Assembly: GCA_949825065.1 (NCBI GenBank)
Contig: OX463863.1
Coordinates: 17,717,240-17,781,239, forward strand
Origin: Odontocerum albicorne
Lineage: Eukaryota > Arthropoda > Insecta > Trichoptera > Odontoceridae
Length of the DNA stretch: 64,000 nucleotides
Direction of reading: 5' to 3'
The notes under the pieces were generated by a model, which was given only the letters and a program-made list of their open reading frames with translations, did no database searches and had not been told where the DNA came from. Of this stretch, positions 47,565 to 59,518 are shown piece after piece (position 1 is the first letter of the stretch; the number at the start of each line of letters is the position of its first letter). Made by a program: the position numbers and the translations under genes.

Positions 47565-50045
47565 ATACACCCTTCTTTTAAAGCTCCACAAGAGAGCATA
47601 GGGATGCGACCAGTCTTTTCCATTCAGAGCGGTTTTGGTAATCTCCCTCCACGACATTCCTAACGCTCTGACTTCCTTGTCATAGGAACGGTACACCGTT
47701 AGAGAGGGTCTTCCAGGCCGTCGGGACCCCAATGGACAGAAAAACCGCGCTCTCCTCGGCCAACAAACATATCATCGGGCATTCTCAGAACATGTCCCAG
47801 CCAGGACCATAGCCTCTCCCGAATTACAGACAACAGACCCCTGCCGGGTGCGCTGGCGTACAGTGTCGTTTGCTATGTGGTCATACCACCTGACTCACAA
47901 TATCCTTCTGAGACACCTGTTTTATAAACTAAGTATCTTGCGCTCCTGAGCCTTGGTGAGATGTCAAGATTCACAGCCGTACAGGATGATCGGGAGGACA
48001 CATGCGTTAAACAGGCGGCATTTTGTTGTGACGCTGAATCCAGTCGCCTTCCAAATCCTACCCATGTTGTTGAACGCCCCGCTGACAGCTCCGATGCGGA
48101 TGGGCAGCTCCGTCAGGAGATTATCATTGGAGGTGATGGTGGTACCCAGGTATCTGAATTTATTCACCTGGGCGATTTGGTTGCCGTTAATCATCATCGG
48201 CGCACCTCCACCCGGACATGCATCGTTGCACATGTATTCTGTTTTACCAGCGTTGACTCGAAGGCCGAGACGCAAAAAAAATTCACATAATCTTGTGGTA
48301 CTGTGCTGTAATCCATTCACAGAAACATCTAATAGGGCAAGATCACCTGCGTATTCAAGATCGTACAGCGTCCCCACACTGCCTTCATTGTTTGGCCTCT
48401 GTAGTAAAAGCCCCCCACACGAATCCACAATGGATTTTCTAAGGAGGTAATCCATCATGATGACAAAAATGAATGGTGCCAACACAGAGCCCTGCCGGAC
48501 TCCGGTAGAGATCCTGAAGGTGTCGGTTGGCACACTGGACGTTCTGACACTGCACTCAGAGTCTAGGTGCAAGGCCTCAATGGATACCTCAATCTCAAAC
48601 ATGATCCTAGGTGGGACACCATACAGGGCCAGAATTTTCCACATGGACATTCTGTGGGGACTGTCGAAGGCTTTTTCAAAATCTACCAAGTTGCATGTGA
48701 TTGGTGAGTTAAATTCATGCGCTTGATGGAACACGCACCAGGTACCGAATATTGGATCAGAGCAAGACCTACCAGGGACAAAACCACACTGCTGCTTTCT
48801 CAAGATGGCTAAGATTGGTTTCTGGATGCGGTTCAGAATGATCTGTGATAGTAACATAACTTACCGGGTACACTAAGAAGAGTAATTCCATGGTGGTCTC
48901 CGCAATCCAGGGGATCCCCCTCTTCAAGAGTGTTACGATGGATCTATTCCGCCAGTCTTTTGGACAGTACTCCTCGTTCCTCGCCTTATTAAAAAGATGA
49001 TAGAGCGGGTGGACTAGTGCATTTATCCCGCACTTGAGAAGTTCTGCGTGGATACCATCGTCCCCTAAGGCTCTGTTGTTTTTAAGTCTCTTCACAGCCT
49101 ACACAATCTCATTGTGCGTAGGGGGGCCTTCAGCTATCTCAGTCGCCCGTGGTATGCCTCGGTCCCCCTCTTCCTCGCCAATGTTAAAAGGCGAGGGGGG
49201 GCTCTGGCGATTGAGCACAGAGATACTCAAAGTATTCCTTTCTTCTCCCCCCACCAAATTGGGGCCAGAAATCAGACCACCGCTTTGGCCCCGTATCGCG
49301 TCAACCATCCTTTTCTGAACCCTACCCCCCAGCGTATGGGTGATCTCAAAGATAGTTCTTGAGTCATTATTGACAGTAGCAGACTGCGCCAACCGTATCG
49401 AGGCCTTGACCTTGTGTCGCTTTTCACGACGTACAGAGTGCTTTACCGTATGATCTAGCTCCCTGTACTCGTTCCTTAAAGTTTCCAGTTTTCTTGGGGG
49501 TTTCTCATTAACCCTGAGAATCTTGACCCTCTGTCGATCCCGAATAAGCCCCCAGGACTCCACAGACATCCATTCCGGCCTCTTCCTGTTCTCATATCCA
49601 ATGACCGAAACCGCCGACTCTCGTACCCCCCCCACGAGACTCCCGTCAGGCCGACTCTACCGAGTTGATACTGGCCAGGTTCCGGAAGGGCTCAAATCTC
49701 TCGAACAACTCAATCTCGAAAACTAGACGAGACTGGTCACACTCCAACCCACGAACATCCAGTACTCGAGGAGCACAAGGTCATTGAAATTTGTTAAATT
49801 TGAGCCTCACGGACCCCTCTAGGAGCTCGTGATCTGTGTTCAAATCTGCTCATCGGTATGTTCGAACATCTTGCAGGTCGAAGCGGTCTCGAGCTCTAAT
49901 CATAAGGTGGTATATCTGGTTTCGCGTCCTACCATCGGGGGAGGTTCAGGTGTATTTGTGGATATCCTTATGGGGGAATGGTGTTCCTCCCAGAAGGAGT
50001 CCTTGGAGCGTTGCAAACTCGAATTTAATTTAGACAACGGACCGG
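47565..50045 (-). pseudogene. RTE-like LINE fragment, unit II
   Basis: Better-preserved copy of 35397-37350. The endonuclease end is near 49850-49640; the linker with ENRKRPEWMSVESWGLIRDR follows (49635-49099), then fingers (KRLKNNRALGDDGIHAELLK, 49095-48890). A long RT frame at 48857-47964 carries GFVPGRSCSDPIF, LVDFEKAFDSPH, TGVRQGSVLAPFIF and LRLGLRVNAGKTEYM, ending ILYGCES. The catalytic motif reads YAGD instead of YADD (codons 48342-48353; GAT to GGT), which would abolish activity. A frameshift near 48885 separates fingers from palm. 5'-truncated. Confidence 0.87.
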
Positions 50046-50098
50046 TAACAAGGCATAAGTTTAGATTTTTTACTAATTATAATGATTTTAATATTTGA

Positions 50099-50240
50099 AT
50101 GGTTGAAGTAAAATAGGCACTAACTAGCAAAAAGAAAAACAATTAAAATTAAGTATGCAGTTTCGTTCTATATGTCATAGAGAACGAAACTGCATATTTT
50201 TTTTTTTTGGTACTTAGTGCCTATTTTAGTTCAACCATTA
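50099..50240. mobile_element. MITE-like palindrome, unit II
   Basis: Copy of 37459-37600: ends TGGTTGAAGTAAAATAGGC and reverse complement, nested AAGTATGCAGTTTC / GAAACTGC stem. The inner right arm is decayed by a T-run expansion. Confidence 0.65.
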
Positions 50241-50416
50241 ATTTATTTGAAGCAAAAATATTAATGTCAAACATATTCTGGCCCACAGGTACACACCACC
50301 TTTTCCAAGCGTGGAATGGGATAGGTGGTGTGTTTATATGTAAGTTAAACAGTACTCACACAACATAAGTTGAATGGTTGTGATATTTATTTAATTTAAA
50401 CAATATAAATCCATTA

Positions 50417-50463
50417 AGGGTCTGTGGGATTATCAACATGTCTGGTATCTGCGCTGATATCTT
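50417..50463 (-). pseudogene. Exon-1 fragment of the zinc-finger family, unit II
   Basis: Same relic as 37778-37823 (DISADTRH followed by PTDP), again abutting Penelope-like sequence. The decayed hairpin (GTACACACCACC / GGTGGTGTGT) lies at about 50289-50335. Confidence 0.68.
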
Positions 50464-51165
50464 TCCATCATGTTCTGTTTCTAGTGTGAATTTTATAAAA
50501 CTCGATAGAATTTAAATATTTTATAAATTGGTGTAATTGTCTATCAGTGCCCGTCCAGACAAAAAAAAGTGTCATCTGCACACCCAAACCAGTACAAAAC
50601 ATTTTGAATTAACTTAAACTTACTCCTATAAATACATTTTTCAAAATACTCCATAAATATTTCACTGAGGAGTGGAGAAAACGGTGAGCCAATAGCTAAA
50701 CCATTTGTTTGTTTATATCTTGTATTGTTGAAATTAAAATAACTTTGTTTCATGCATTCCATTGGTGAAACGAATTTCGATTTTTTAACAGAGTCCTTAC
50801 TATTGTCATTTAAATTATTTTTTGCTCCTTCTAAAGATCTCCATCCTGGTATACTTGGATAGAGATTAGTGACATCAAAAGATACTTTATAGTTTAGCAT
50901 TATGAGGTATTTCTATGTTTTTAGTTTTTAAATCAATTTCAAGGAATTTTTGATTGATTGTTCAGCTTTAAAATTAATTGGATTATTAAATTGTTCATAG
51001 ACAAACTTACATATTTTATAGGTTGGTGCCTGGTTATATGAAACCACAGATCTTATGGGTATATTGTTTTTTTTTGTATAATTTATTAGCTAAGCCATAT
51101 AATTGGGGTAATTGTTGATTCAATATACACAAATTCTTATTAACATTTAGGTTCATGATGGAGTA
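50464..51165 (-). pseudogene. Penelope-like element reverse transcriptase fragment, unit II
   Basis: From high to low coordinates: NKNLCILNQQLPQLYGLANK, then NIPIRSVVSYNQAPTY (template-grip region), then the open stretch 50900-50544 with KVSFDVTNLYPSIP (palm start), MKQSYFNFNNTRYKQTNGLA, then IGSPFSPLLSEIFMEYFE and the catalytic box CADD (50571-50582; Tyr to Cys). Beyond the stop, shifted frames read LHQFIKYLNSIEF and IKFTLETEHDGK. These motifs distinguish Penelope-like RTs from LINE RTs. The C-terminal GIY-YIG nuclease is absent because the fragment ends at the exon-1 relic. Confidence 0.85.
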
Positions 51166-52419
51166 ACAGGAGGACTCTGGAAATAGGAAGAAGCTCCATG
51201 CAGATATACCTTGAACTTACTTTGGTCCGATTGGACACTCTGACCTTGTGGCGGCCAGATATAATTTTGCAGCTTTATTCAATCTTTGTAAAAATTAGTG
51301 AGAGGTAAATAATTTTTTTCTATTTCTTATTTTCCCATTTAATGCAAATTTCTCTCTCACACTCCAGTGCGGCAAATTTTCTTTATATCAAGTATTTTTA
51401 TAATCTGAGACTGTACAATTAGTTTCCTAGCTTCTGCAATCTCAACGTATTGCTGAAACATCAAAAACACAAACTAGGCTGAAAAAATCTTGACACCCAT
51501 ATGGAACATACAACCGCGTTCTGATTGGGTCTTGTGGATTTGAATATTTTGGATTTTAAAGAATCGCTGGAGTTAACTAATTTTGATCTCAAATCAGAAC
51601 TATTGATTTTGAATAAAAAATATTTGAGAAAACATATTTTAATTTGATTTGTACAGAACATTGTGAATGAAAATATCTTTTAAGTGGCATCTAATTGTTA
51701 TTTTTCATCCAAAATGAATCCAGTTATGTTTGAACTAAAACAACTCATTCGATTGTAGTGTAAAGGAACTATCTCCATGGTACTGATGCAAGGTGATCAC
51801 TACCCCAGCTGCCCACCTGTCAAAATAAACTACTATATCAAGCAGTGCACACGGACATAAAAAGTTTACGGACGATGAAGAAGTTAAAAGTGCAATTTTG
51901 ACTTATTTTGAGGGCAAAAGCAAATCTTTTTTTTTCTCGGTTAAAAATAAGCTTATTGAAAGATTATAAGCTTAATGAAAAACGTATTCATGTTAATGGT
52001 GAATATATTGAAAAGAAATAAAATATATTTCCAGTTTATTCTGCGAATTTATTGACCTCTATATACTATATGCAACAAAAATACTTAGAAATGAAAATTG
52101 TTGAATTCTTTTAAAATCTTTATTTCAAAAATATTCTGAAAATAAACAATTTGCTTTAAATTAGATATCTTAGCAATCTACACATTCGTGAATCATTCAC
52201 AATTATTCATTTCAATATGCAATAATAGACTTAAATTCTCACAGCCTCGAAAAACATCATCAACATCAGCCCGTCTCCGTCCTAAGTTGACCAAAGGCCT
52301 CCCCTCTCCTTCTCATTCCTCTCTTTCCATAAATGAAGAGAAATAAATGTTCTCATGGCATACAACCTATTGGAATGTCGTTTACTTAACATTTATTTCT
52401 CATCTTCTTGTAAATATTC
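51166..52419. other. Non-coding tail of unit II
   Basis: Homologous to 38516-39640. It includes the 66-codon frame at 51461-51661 shared with 38817-39017 (no motif), a 5'-flank-like piece near 51790-51860, and the GTCCTAAGTTGACC string near 52280. Homology to unit I ends at about 52360. Confidence 0.5.
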
Positions 52420-52644
52420 ATTTATAGTTCGGAAACTCTAGGATGAGTCCTGTGACAGCTCACAAATTTGTCCCAATACAACCTTATGTAATGTATTTAC
52501 CTAAATAACTTGCTATTTATTAGAATTGAGGCTTATATTAAAGTTGATAAAATAATTAAAATTAGTGAGAATCGTTACAAGATTGTTTTGGGGCAAATTT
52601 GTGAGCTGTCACAGGACTCATCCTAGATTTTCCGAACTATAAAT
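52420..52644. mobile_element. MITE with ~60-bp inverted repeats
   Basis: Inverted repeats 52420-52480 and 52584-52644, e.g. ATTTATAGTTCGGAAA, then CTAGGATGAGTCCTGTGACA and GCTCACAAATTTG, with only a few mismatches. Short internal region of ~100 bp, no ORF. Flanking TA-containing sequence (TATA) fits a Tc1/mariner-type target, but the exact duplication is ambiguous. Internal sequence 52484-52549 recurs at 53469-53534. Confidence 0.8.
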
Positions 52645-53530
52645 ACAAACAAAAATATAAATTTAATTATTTATCTATGTGACGCATATATTATATCCAA
52701 TACAATAAGTGTTTAGTTAAGAAAAAAACAGTTTCCTATTTGACTCTAGGATTGTCAATTTATCTTTACATATATACCATCACGCCATTTCCTTGTCGGG
52801 GTAGGTAGAGAGAGCAGAGGGTCAGATTTTCCTATCTCGACACACATCCTTAACCTCTTCCACATCAACACACCTTCTTATACGATTTTTCTGACTCCAT
52901 GTCTCCTTCTTTCAGAATATCATTCACTTGATCCAGCCATATTTAACTTGGTCTTTCTCTCACACGCCTTCCACTCACATTTGCACAATATATATTGTAT
53001 ATATTTTCTTAGTATTTCTTCATTCATTCGTTCAACATGCCCTATACTGAAGAAAATGTAGGATGATCCTTGTGACGTTTGAAATGTAATGCTTCAAAGT
53101 GATGGGGTAAAATCGTTTTTTTTTTTACAAATCGAATCGTTTTTTTATAAATCGAAAAATTGTTTTTCTCTAAACTGACGTGTTATCATAATTCCTAATT
53201 TTCACTATACTGACTTGCTAATGTATTGTATGATTTGTATATATCTTTAAATAGGCCAAGATCCACTATGAATTAATACTTATTACGAACATTTCATTTT
53301 AGGTATAAAAAAATCAAAAAACCAATTATCGTATACCCCATCCCCAGCCAATGCGGACTAACGTAGTGACTTTTGACAAACGTCACCAAATATTATTTGA
53401 TTTTAACAAACTGCCACATTTTTGCTAATTTGTAACAAGATGTATTAATTTGTCATTACTGCTAGTTTTATGTAATGTGTTTACCTAAATAACTTGCTAT
53501 TTATTAGAATCAAGGCTTATATTAAAGTTG
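52645..53530. other. Mixed repeat debris between units II and III
   Basis: Minus-strand sequence 53040-52790 resembles the C-terminal tail of a LINE RT (GHVERMNEEILRKY, KRLRMCVEIGKSDPLLSLP). At 53045-53531 there is a degenerate relative of the neighbouring MITE: an end-like AATGTAGGATGATCCTTGTG near 53056 and an internal part at 53469-53531. It is cut off where CR1 ORF1 sequence starts. T-runs at 53116-53150. Confidence 0.45.
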
Positions 53531-54342
53531 ATTCATCCTTTGTATTAAGTTTATCAGATCCATTCTTGTTGGCAGTCCTATAAGTCTTGACTACATTCAG
53601 CGTGGTGTTCCTGTATGCTTCGTCCTTGAAAGTCACAATTATAGGCCGGGGATTCTTCTGGGAGGATTTGACGGAAGCTCTCGATATCTCCGTTACGTAC
53701 TCTGGGAGGCAGCTAGAATTTATTGTACCGGTCACCTTGCTCCATATTTCGTCAATGTTCTCTTCGGGAGATTCAGGACATCCTCTTATTTCAATATTCC
53801 TTGTAAGACTCTTCGACTCAAGCAGGTCAATCTTTGTCTCCAGACACTCAACACTCATTTCCAATTTTTCGTTTTTTATTTGAAGAGATTCCATATCTGA
53901 AGTCTTCTTCTCACACAGGGCAACCCTATCACAAATTTCATCATATTTTGATGGACAGGAAGGACACCGATTTCATGACTTCCTCATTTTGCCGTTTGAT
54001 GCCCAAATAAAAGATGTTGACTTCCTCGAATTTCCTATTAATCAGATCAACAATCGAGTTCTTGAATTTGTTCAGTTAAGTTGACAAATATTCATTTCCC
54101 ATCACTACGGAGTCTTGCTCAGATTTTTTGCTTACTATTTTGTTTTTTTCGGGCTGACAGTACTCGTTACTCTTGCACTGGCAACATTGCCATGTTGACA
54201 ATTGAGTTTTGACGAGTTATTTTAATGATGTTAACGTATAGTTCTGACATGAATAATGAAAAATATTGTCGCAAGTAGAACATCTAAGCACCATATCTTG
54301 CTTAATGTTTTCTTCGCACTTAAAGCAAGTTAATTGGGACAT
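53531..54342 (-). pseudogene. CR1-like ORF1 fragment, unit III
   Basis: Second copy of the PHD/coiled-coil/RRM ORF1, from ATG at 54342 (MSQLTCFKCEE) to the junction at about 53531, after KLNTKD. It lacks the C-terminal domain and everything downstream. Lesions relative to 28415-29428: a single-base insertion near 53953, stops at 54076-54078 (Glu to TAA) and 54217-54219. Nucleotide identity to unit I is otherwise very high at a constant offset of ~24,914 bp, so it came by segmental duplication, not by new retrotransposition. Confidence 0.85.
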
Positions 54343-54814
54343 TTTGCAGCGATGTCTTGCTTCACAAAATCTAACTCTTACTGATATATACTAACAAGTA
54401 TGATATTTGTTTGTTTGTCAATGTTTCATTATGTTTCACGAGTGTTGTTCAATGAATGTCAAAATTTTTAAAATACAGTGAAGTGAAAGATATTTTAGCT
54501 GCTGAGAACCAGCCCTTGACTTTCATCTTATGCGAGAAGCTGCTCCTACCCCTGAACTTTGCAGAAAATATTTGCACCACCAATTCTCGAACTATGTTTG
54601 CCCAATAGTCTTATTATATCAATTCCACAATGTCATGTTTTCTTAACCTTTTTTTTTATTAACTTTTTCATACACTGAGAGTTACATCTCAAATTCATGA
54701 TTTTCTTGTTTCCAATTTTTACTGTTAACATTATCACAATCACAAGATTTTCTAACAGTGATGATTACGATGTCCTAACAAAAGACCCTACGTAGGGCTT
54801 TCCTCCACAATTAA
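54343..54814. other. Spacer, unit III
   Basis: Near-identical to 29429-29899 of unit I. No coding signal; the minus-strand AATAAA of unit I is kept within a T-rich stretch near 54655. Confidence 0.4.
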
Positions 54815-55345
54815 TACATCAAGTATGTCTTCCACATTGTCCATAGGTGAAGGCCTCTCTCTGCTATGAATCCTTGATAGGTAATGGGGTATTACATTGG
54901 CATCATCAGAGAATGTCTTCACACATTTCTTACAGCTATAAGGCTTCTCTAAACTGTAAAGCCTTTTGTGAGATATTAATGTACCTTAAGTTGAGAAAGT
55001 CTTTACACAATTATCGCAACTGTACAGATTCTCTCAACTATGAAACCATTTAAGAGATTTTAAAGTACTTTTAGCTGATAAAGTCTTTTCACAATTATCG
55101 CAACTGTACAGCTTCTCTCCATTATGAATATGTTCATCACATTTTAAATTCCTTCTTTTTGAGAATATCTTACCACATTTTTCACAATTGTAATGCTTCT
55201 CTCCACTATAATTCCTTGAATGGTATATTAAACTTCTATTATCAGAGAATATCTTCTCCCAATTTTCACAGCATCTGTTCACGATGAATCCTTAAATGGC
55301 GTATTAAACTCCTATGATTAGATGTTTTTTCACAATTTTACAGCT
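54815..55345 (-). pseudogene. Decayed C-terminal zinc fingers of gene III
   Basis: Close copy of 29900-30429, including the open stretch 55034-55282 with NCEKCGKIFSKRRNLKCDEH. It follows the same post-GEKP stop as genes I and II. Confidence 0.74.
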
Positions 55346-58300
55346 TTAAGGTTTCTTTCCACTGTGAATCCTTTCATGACATTTTAAAGAACCTTTTCGT
55401 GCGAATGTCTTATCACATTGTCCACAGCTATAAGGCTTTTCTCCAGTATGAATCCTTTCATGAAATTTTAAAGCACCTTTTTGTGAGAATCTCTTATCAC
55501 ATTGTCCACAGCTATAAGGCTTTTCTCCAGTATGAATCCTTTCATGAAATTTTAAGGCACCTTTTTGTGAGAATCTCTTATCACATTGTCTACAGCTGTA
55601 AGGCTTTTCTCCAGTATGAATCCTTTCATGAGTTTTTAAATCACTTTTTTGTGAGAATCTCTTAACACATTGTCCACAGCTATAAGGCTTCTCTCCAGTA
55701 TGAATCCTTTCATGAAATTTTAAAGGACCTTTTTGTGAGAATCTCTTATCACATTGTCTACAGCTGTAAGGCTTCTCTCCAGTATGAATCCTTTCATGAG
55801 TTTTTAAAACTCTTTTTTGTGAGAATCTCTTAACACATTGTCCACAGCTATAAGGCTTCTCTCCAGTATGAATCCTTTCATGAAATTTTAAAGGACCTTT
55901 TTGTGAGAATCTCTTATCACATTGTCTACAGCTGTAAGGCTTCTCTCCTGTATGAATCCTTTCATGAGATTTTAATTCACAGCTGTAAGGCTTCTCTCCA
56001 GTATGAATCCTTTCATGAGATTTTAAATCACCTTTTAGTAAGAATCTCTTATCACATTGTCCACAGCTGTAAAGCTTCTCTCCACTGTGAATCCTTTCAT
56101 GAGATTTTAAATTACATTTTTGTGTGAATCTCTTATCACATTGTCCACAGCTGTAAGGCTTCTCTCCAGTATGAATCCTTTCATGAGTTTTTAAATCCCT
56201 TTTTTGTAAGAATCTCTTATCACATTGTCCACAGCTATAAGGCTTCTCTCCAGTATGAATCCTTTCATGAGATTTTAAAGCACCTTTTAGTAAGAATCTC
56301 TTATCACATTGTCCACAGCTGTAAGGCTTCTCTCTAGTATGAATCCTTTCATGAGATTTTAAATCACAGCTGTAAGGCTTCTCTCCAGTATGAATCCTTT
56401 CATGAGATTTTAAATTACTTTTTTGTGTGAATTTCTTATCACATTGTCCACAACTATAAAGCTTCCCTACACTGTGAATCCTTTCATGAGATTTTAAAGT
56501 ACGTTTGTATGAAAATCTTTTATCACATTGTCCACAGCTGTAAGGCTTCTCTCCAGTATGAATCCTTTCATGAGATTTCAAATAAAATTTTTGTGAGAAT
56601 CTCTTATCACATTGTCCACAGCTATAAGGCTTCTCTCCAGTATGACTCCTTTCATGAGACTTTAAAATACCTTTTTGTGAGAATCTCTTATCACATTGTC
56701 CACAGCTATAAGGCTTCTCTCCAGTATGAATCCTTTCATGAAAATTTAAAGCCCCTTTTTGTGAGAATCTCTTATCACATTGTCCACAACTATAAAGCTT
56801 CCCTACACTGTGAATCCTTTCATGAGATTTTAAATTACATTTTTGTGTGAAACTCTTATCACATTGTCCACAGCTGTAAGGCTTCTCTCCAGTATGAATC
56901 CATTCATGAGATTTCAAATAATTTTTTTGTGAGAATCTCTTATCACATTGTCCACAGCTGTAAGGCTTCTCTCCAGTATGAATTCTTTCATGAGATTTTT
57001 TTTTTTTTTTTGTGAATCTCTTATCACATTGTATACAGCTATAAAGCTTCCCTCCACTGTGAATCCTTTCATGACATTTTAAAGTACATTTGTGTGCAAA
57101 TGTCTTATCACATTGTCCACATCTATAAGGCTTTTCTCCACTGTGAATCCTTTCGTGAGAATTGCCATGAAAAATGTTTTCCCTGCATTTTTTTTTACCG
57201 ATTTGGTTATTTATATCACCTGAACCTAAAAATATGTGAAAATCAAGAAAAAATATTGAAAGGTTTAAAAGAAAGATCATAGATTATCTTTATCTTTTTG
57301 TAACTAAGCATTGCTCAATATTTGTTCTTTGATTTATACAAAAAATCACATGTATTGAATTGTCAACTAAGATAAAAATTGACTGGGAATGAAAAAAACA
57401 TTTTAATTTTATTATTTGTATTAAGACTTAACTTGAATCCCATTTCAAACCACAATAAGAAAGATTATGTTGTCGATAATTTAATGAAAAAGTGAAAACT
57501 TATTCAGAATACAAACCAAATATTTACACTCACTTGTTATTGTATGCGTGTCGCAAACATCAACAGTCTCTGTGTTACTGACCCGATCACATTCCTTTTT
57601 AATATCTGCTTCCTGTATGTCAATAGCAAAATCAGGGAATACTGGCGCATTATCCTCTTCTACATTTTCTTGTTTCATGAAAAAATCTGAACAACCTTCC
57701 AATTCAAAATCGTGGGATTGCTTCAGTAAACTCTTTTCTGAGGTCACTTCTTTACTAAATGTATCACAAGATGACTGGGCCATAACATCTACGAAAAAAG
57801 CATACAAGATCAAATCTACTGAAGTAATCAAACAAAAATTGATATATTGTCATTTTTCTAAAGTGATCCGTTTGACAACCATTACATGTTGCTTGTTGGC
57901 GTGCCAATAGTTTTTTATAGTGGATTTCTCATATTTTATTAATTAAAGATCGCCATATTTATTGACATTATTTTATATAAAGAATGAAATTATATTTGTA
58001 CATTGTGTTACATATTTAATAATACTTAGTGTGGTGATAACTCTGAATTTTTTATATAGAGATGATAAAAAATGGTTGGATTATTCGATCATAAAGAGGC
58101 ATTATACATAACAGAATGTCAACATTCCTTGATTAATCCACTATTTACTTATTGTATTGTATCAAATATTTTTCAAAACCAAAATGACAAAAACATTCTG
58201 GCCTACAGGTACACACCACCTTTTCCATGCCTGATATGGAATATGTGGTGTGTACCTGTTGAATGTTTGTCATATTTATTTAATTTTATCGATATAAGTG

Positions 58301-58487
58301 TACTTGGGTCTGTGGGATTATCATCATCATGTCTGGTACCTGCGCTGATATCTTGTGCACATTCCTGCTTGATATCTGCCTCATGTATACTGATATACTG
58401 GGGGAACATTGCTGCAGTATCCCCGTCTTCTGCCTTTTCTTCTTTCACCATTACTTCTGCGCTCCTTTTGTATAGCTGAGGATCCAT
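55346..58487 (-). CDS. C2H2 zinc-finger protein III, three exons, 20 finger units
   Basis: Exon 1 is 58304-58487 (donor GTACAC), exon 2 is 57534-57788 and exon 3 is 55346-57225; phase-1 joins give 772 residues. Exons 1-2 differ from genes I and II at only a few residues (e.g. MDPQLYKR), suggesting purifying selection. Exon 3 has 19 regular 28-residue units and one 27-residue unit: finger 2 reads CDKRFTKKKKKSHERIH, one residue short between Cys and His, at a T-run (plus strand, 56999-57011) that looks like replication slippage. There are also two 17-residue remnants (SCDLKSHERIH, SCELKSHERIH) like those in gene I. The last linker is GKKP rather than GEKP before the stop. Role as for gene I: presumed nuclear DNA-binding factor, target unknown. 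Confidence 0.87.
58205..58259 (-). other. Conserved intronic hairpin in intron 1 of gene III
   Basis: Identical 15-bp arms (58205-58219 with 58245-58259) and TTCCAT/ATGGAA inner stem; only the loop differs from gene I. Confidence 0.65.
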
Positions 58488-59518
58488 CTATGACCTGGAA
58501 TCATTCCAAATATTCAAACATTGAGTTTATAATATGTTCAACCGTTTGACGTAGAATAGCATAAAACTATTCAGTTCCAGATATTCTTAAATGATAACTT
58601 TCATGACAAGACCATCTTCTTTGTCAGTGGTGTGTGTAGATTTACTTTTGGGAGTTCTTCTTAAGATATTTATGATGTTATATGAACACTGGACACATGC
58701 ATTACACTACATCTAAAGCTTAATGCGCTACTTTCGCATATCAAGTAATTTTAAATAAAAAATGTTTGTGAAAATATTTTTTGTTGCACAGAACATTCCA
58801 TTTTGAATGGATGAAACACTAAATTTCAAATGGCATCAAAATGTAATTTTTAATCAAAAGGGAAGTTAATCAAGTTTAAACCAAAATACTTGATTTTAAT
58901 ATAAAATAACTAATAAAGTTAATGGAAAAAAGGTGCAAACCCTCAATTGTACTGATGTTACCGTGATCGCTACCCCAGCAGATCAACTGTCAAAATGAAT
59001 TTAAGCAAAAATATGCCTTTATAAAACACAAAATGTCACTTTATCAAGCAGTTCACACTGATACAAACAATCACAGTGAAGCGGTCAGAATGAACCACTA
59101 AATCAATACCGTAATCAACTCTCAAAACCGGAAAAAAAAATACAGACAAAATAAATCACATGCAATTAATACCTTATTTTCAATTTAACAGAAATAACAC
59201 ACTCCTTATTTTAATAATGGCCATGCACTCCTATATCTGACGGAGTATACGCGGTGTCTCTATCTTCTTAAATAATGGCCGTAAACTTTTATGTATGGAG
59301 TATGATACATGCCCGATATCGTCATTTTCTTCTTGATTAATGGCTGTGAACTCTTACATGTCAAGGAATATACGCCAGTCTCAAGCGATGACGGGTGTCA
59401 AATGATGCCAAGAAATAACCATAGACACAAATTCTCGCTTCCTAGCACAGGCTGCTTTCTTCTTCTTTTTTACAGAATGGCTGTGAACTCACATGTCGTT
59501 CATGATAAAGCGATATTT
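58488..59518. other. 5' flank of zinc-finger gene III
   Basis: Homologous to 33731-34650, with a substituted piece at about 58785-58880 that resembles 39000-39070. Contains three copies of the GGAGTATAC-type motif (near 59240, 59297, 59362). No coding sequence recognised. Confidence 0.5.

Larger units (their letters stand above)
39990..52360. repeat. Segmental duplication unit II
   Basis: Second tandem copy of the unit. It lacks the CR1 ORF1 of units I and III, holds the longest finger array, an extra 313-bp tandem duplication upstream of the gene, a mariner insertion, and the better-preserved RTE-like and Penelope-like fragments. Confidence 0.85.
53531..59495. repeat. Segmental duplication unit III
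   Basis: Third tandem copy: CR1 ORF1 fragment, decayed fingers, zinc-finger gene III and its 5' flank. It matches unit I more closely than unit II (for example shared CR1 junction and similar finger order with two shortened fingers). Homology ends at about 59495, just before the inverted-repeat transposon. Confidence 0.85.
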
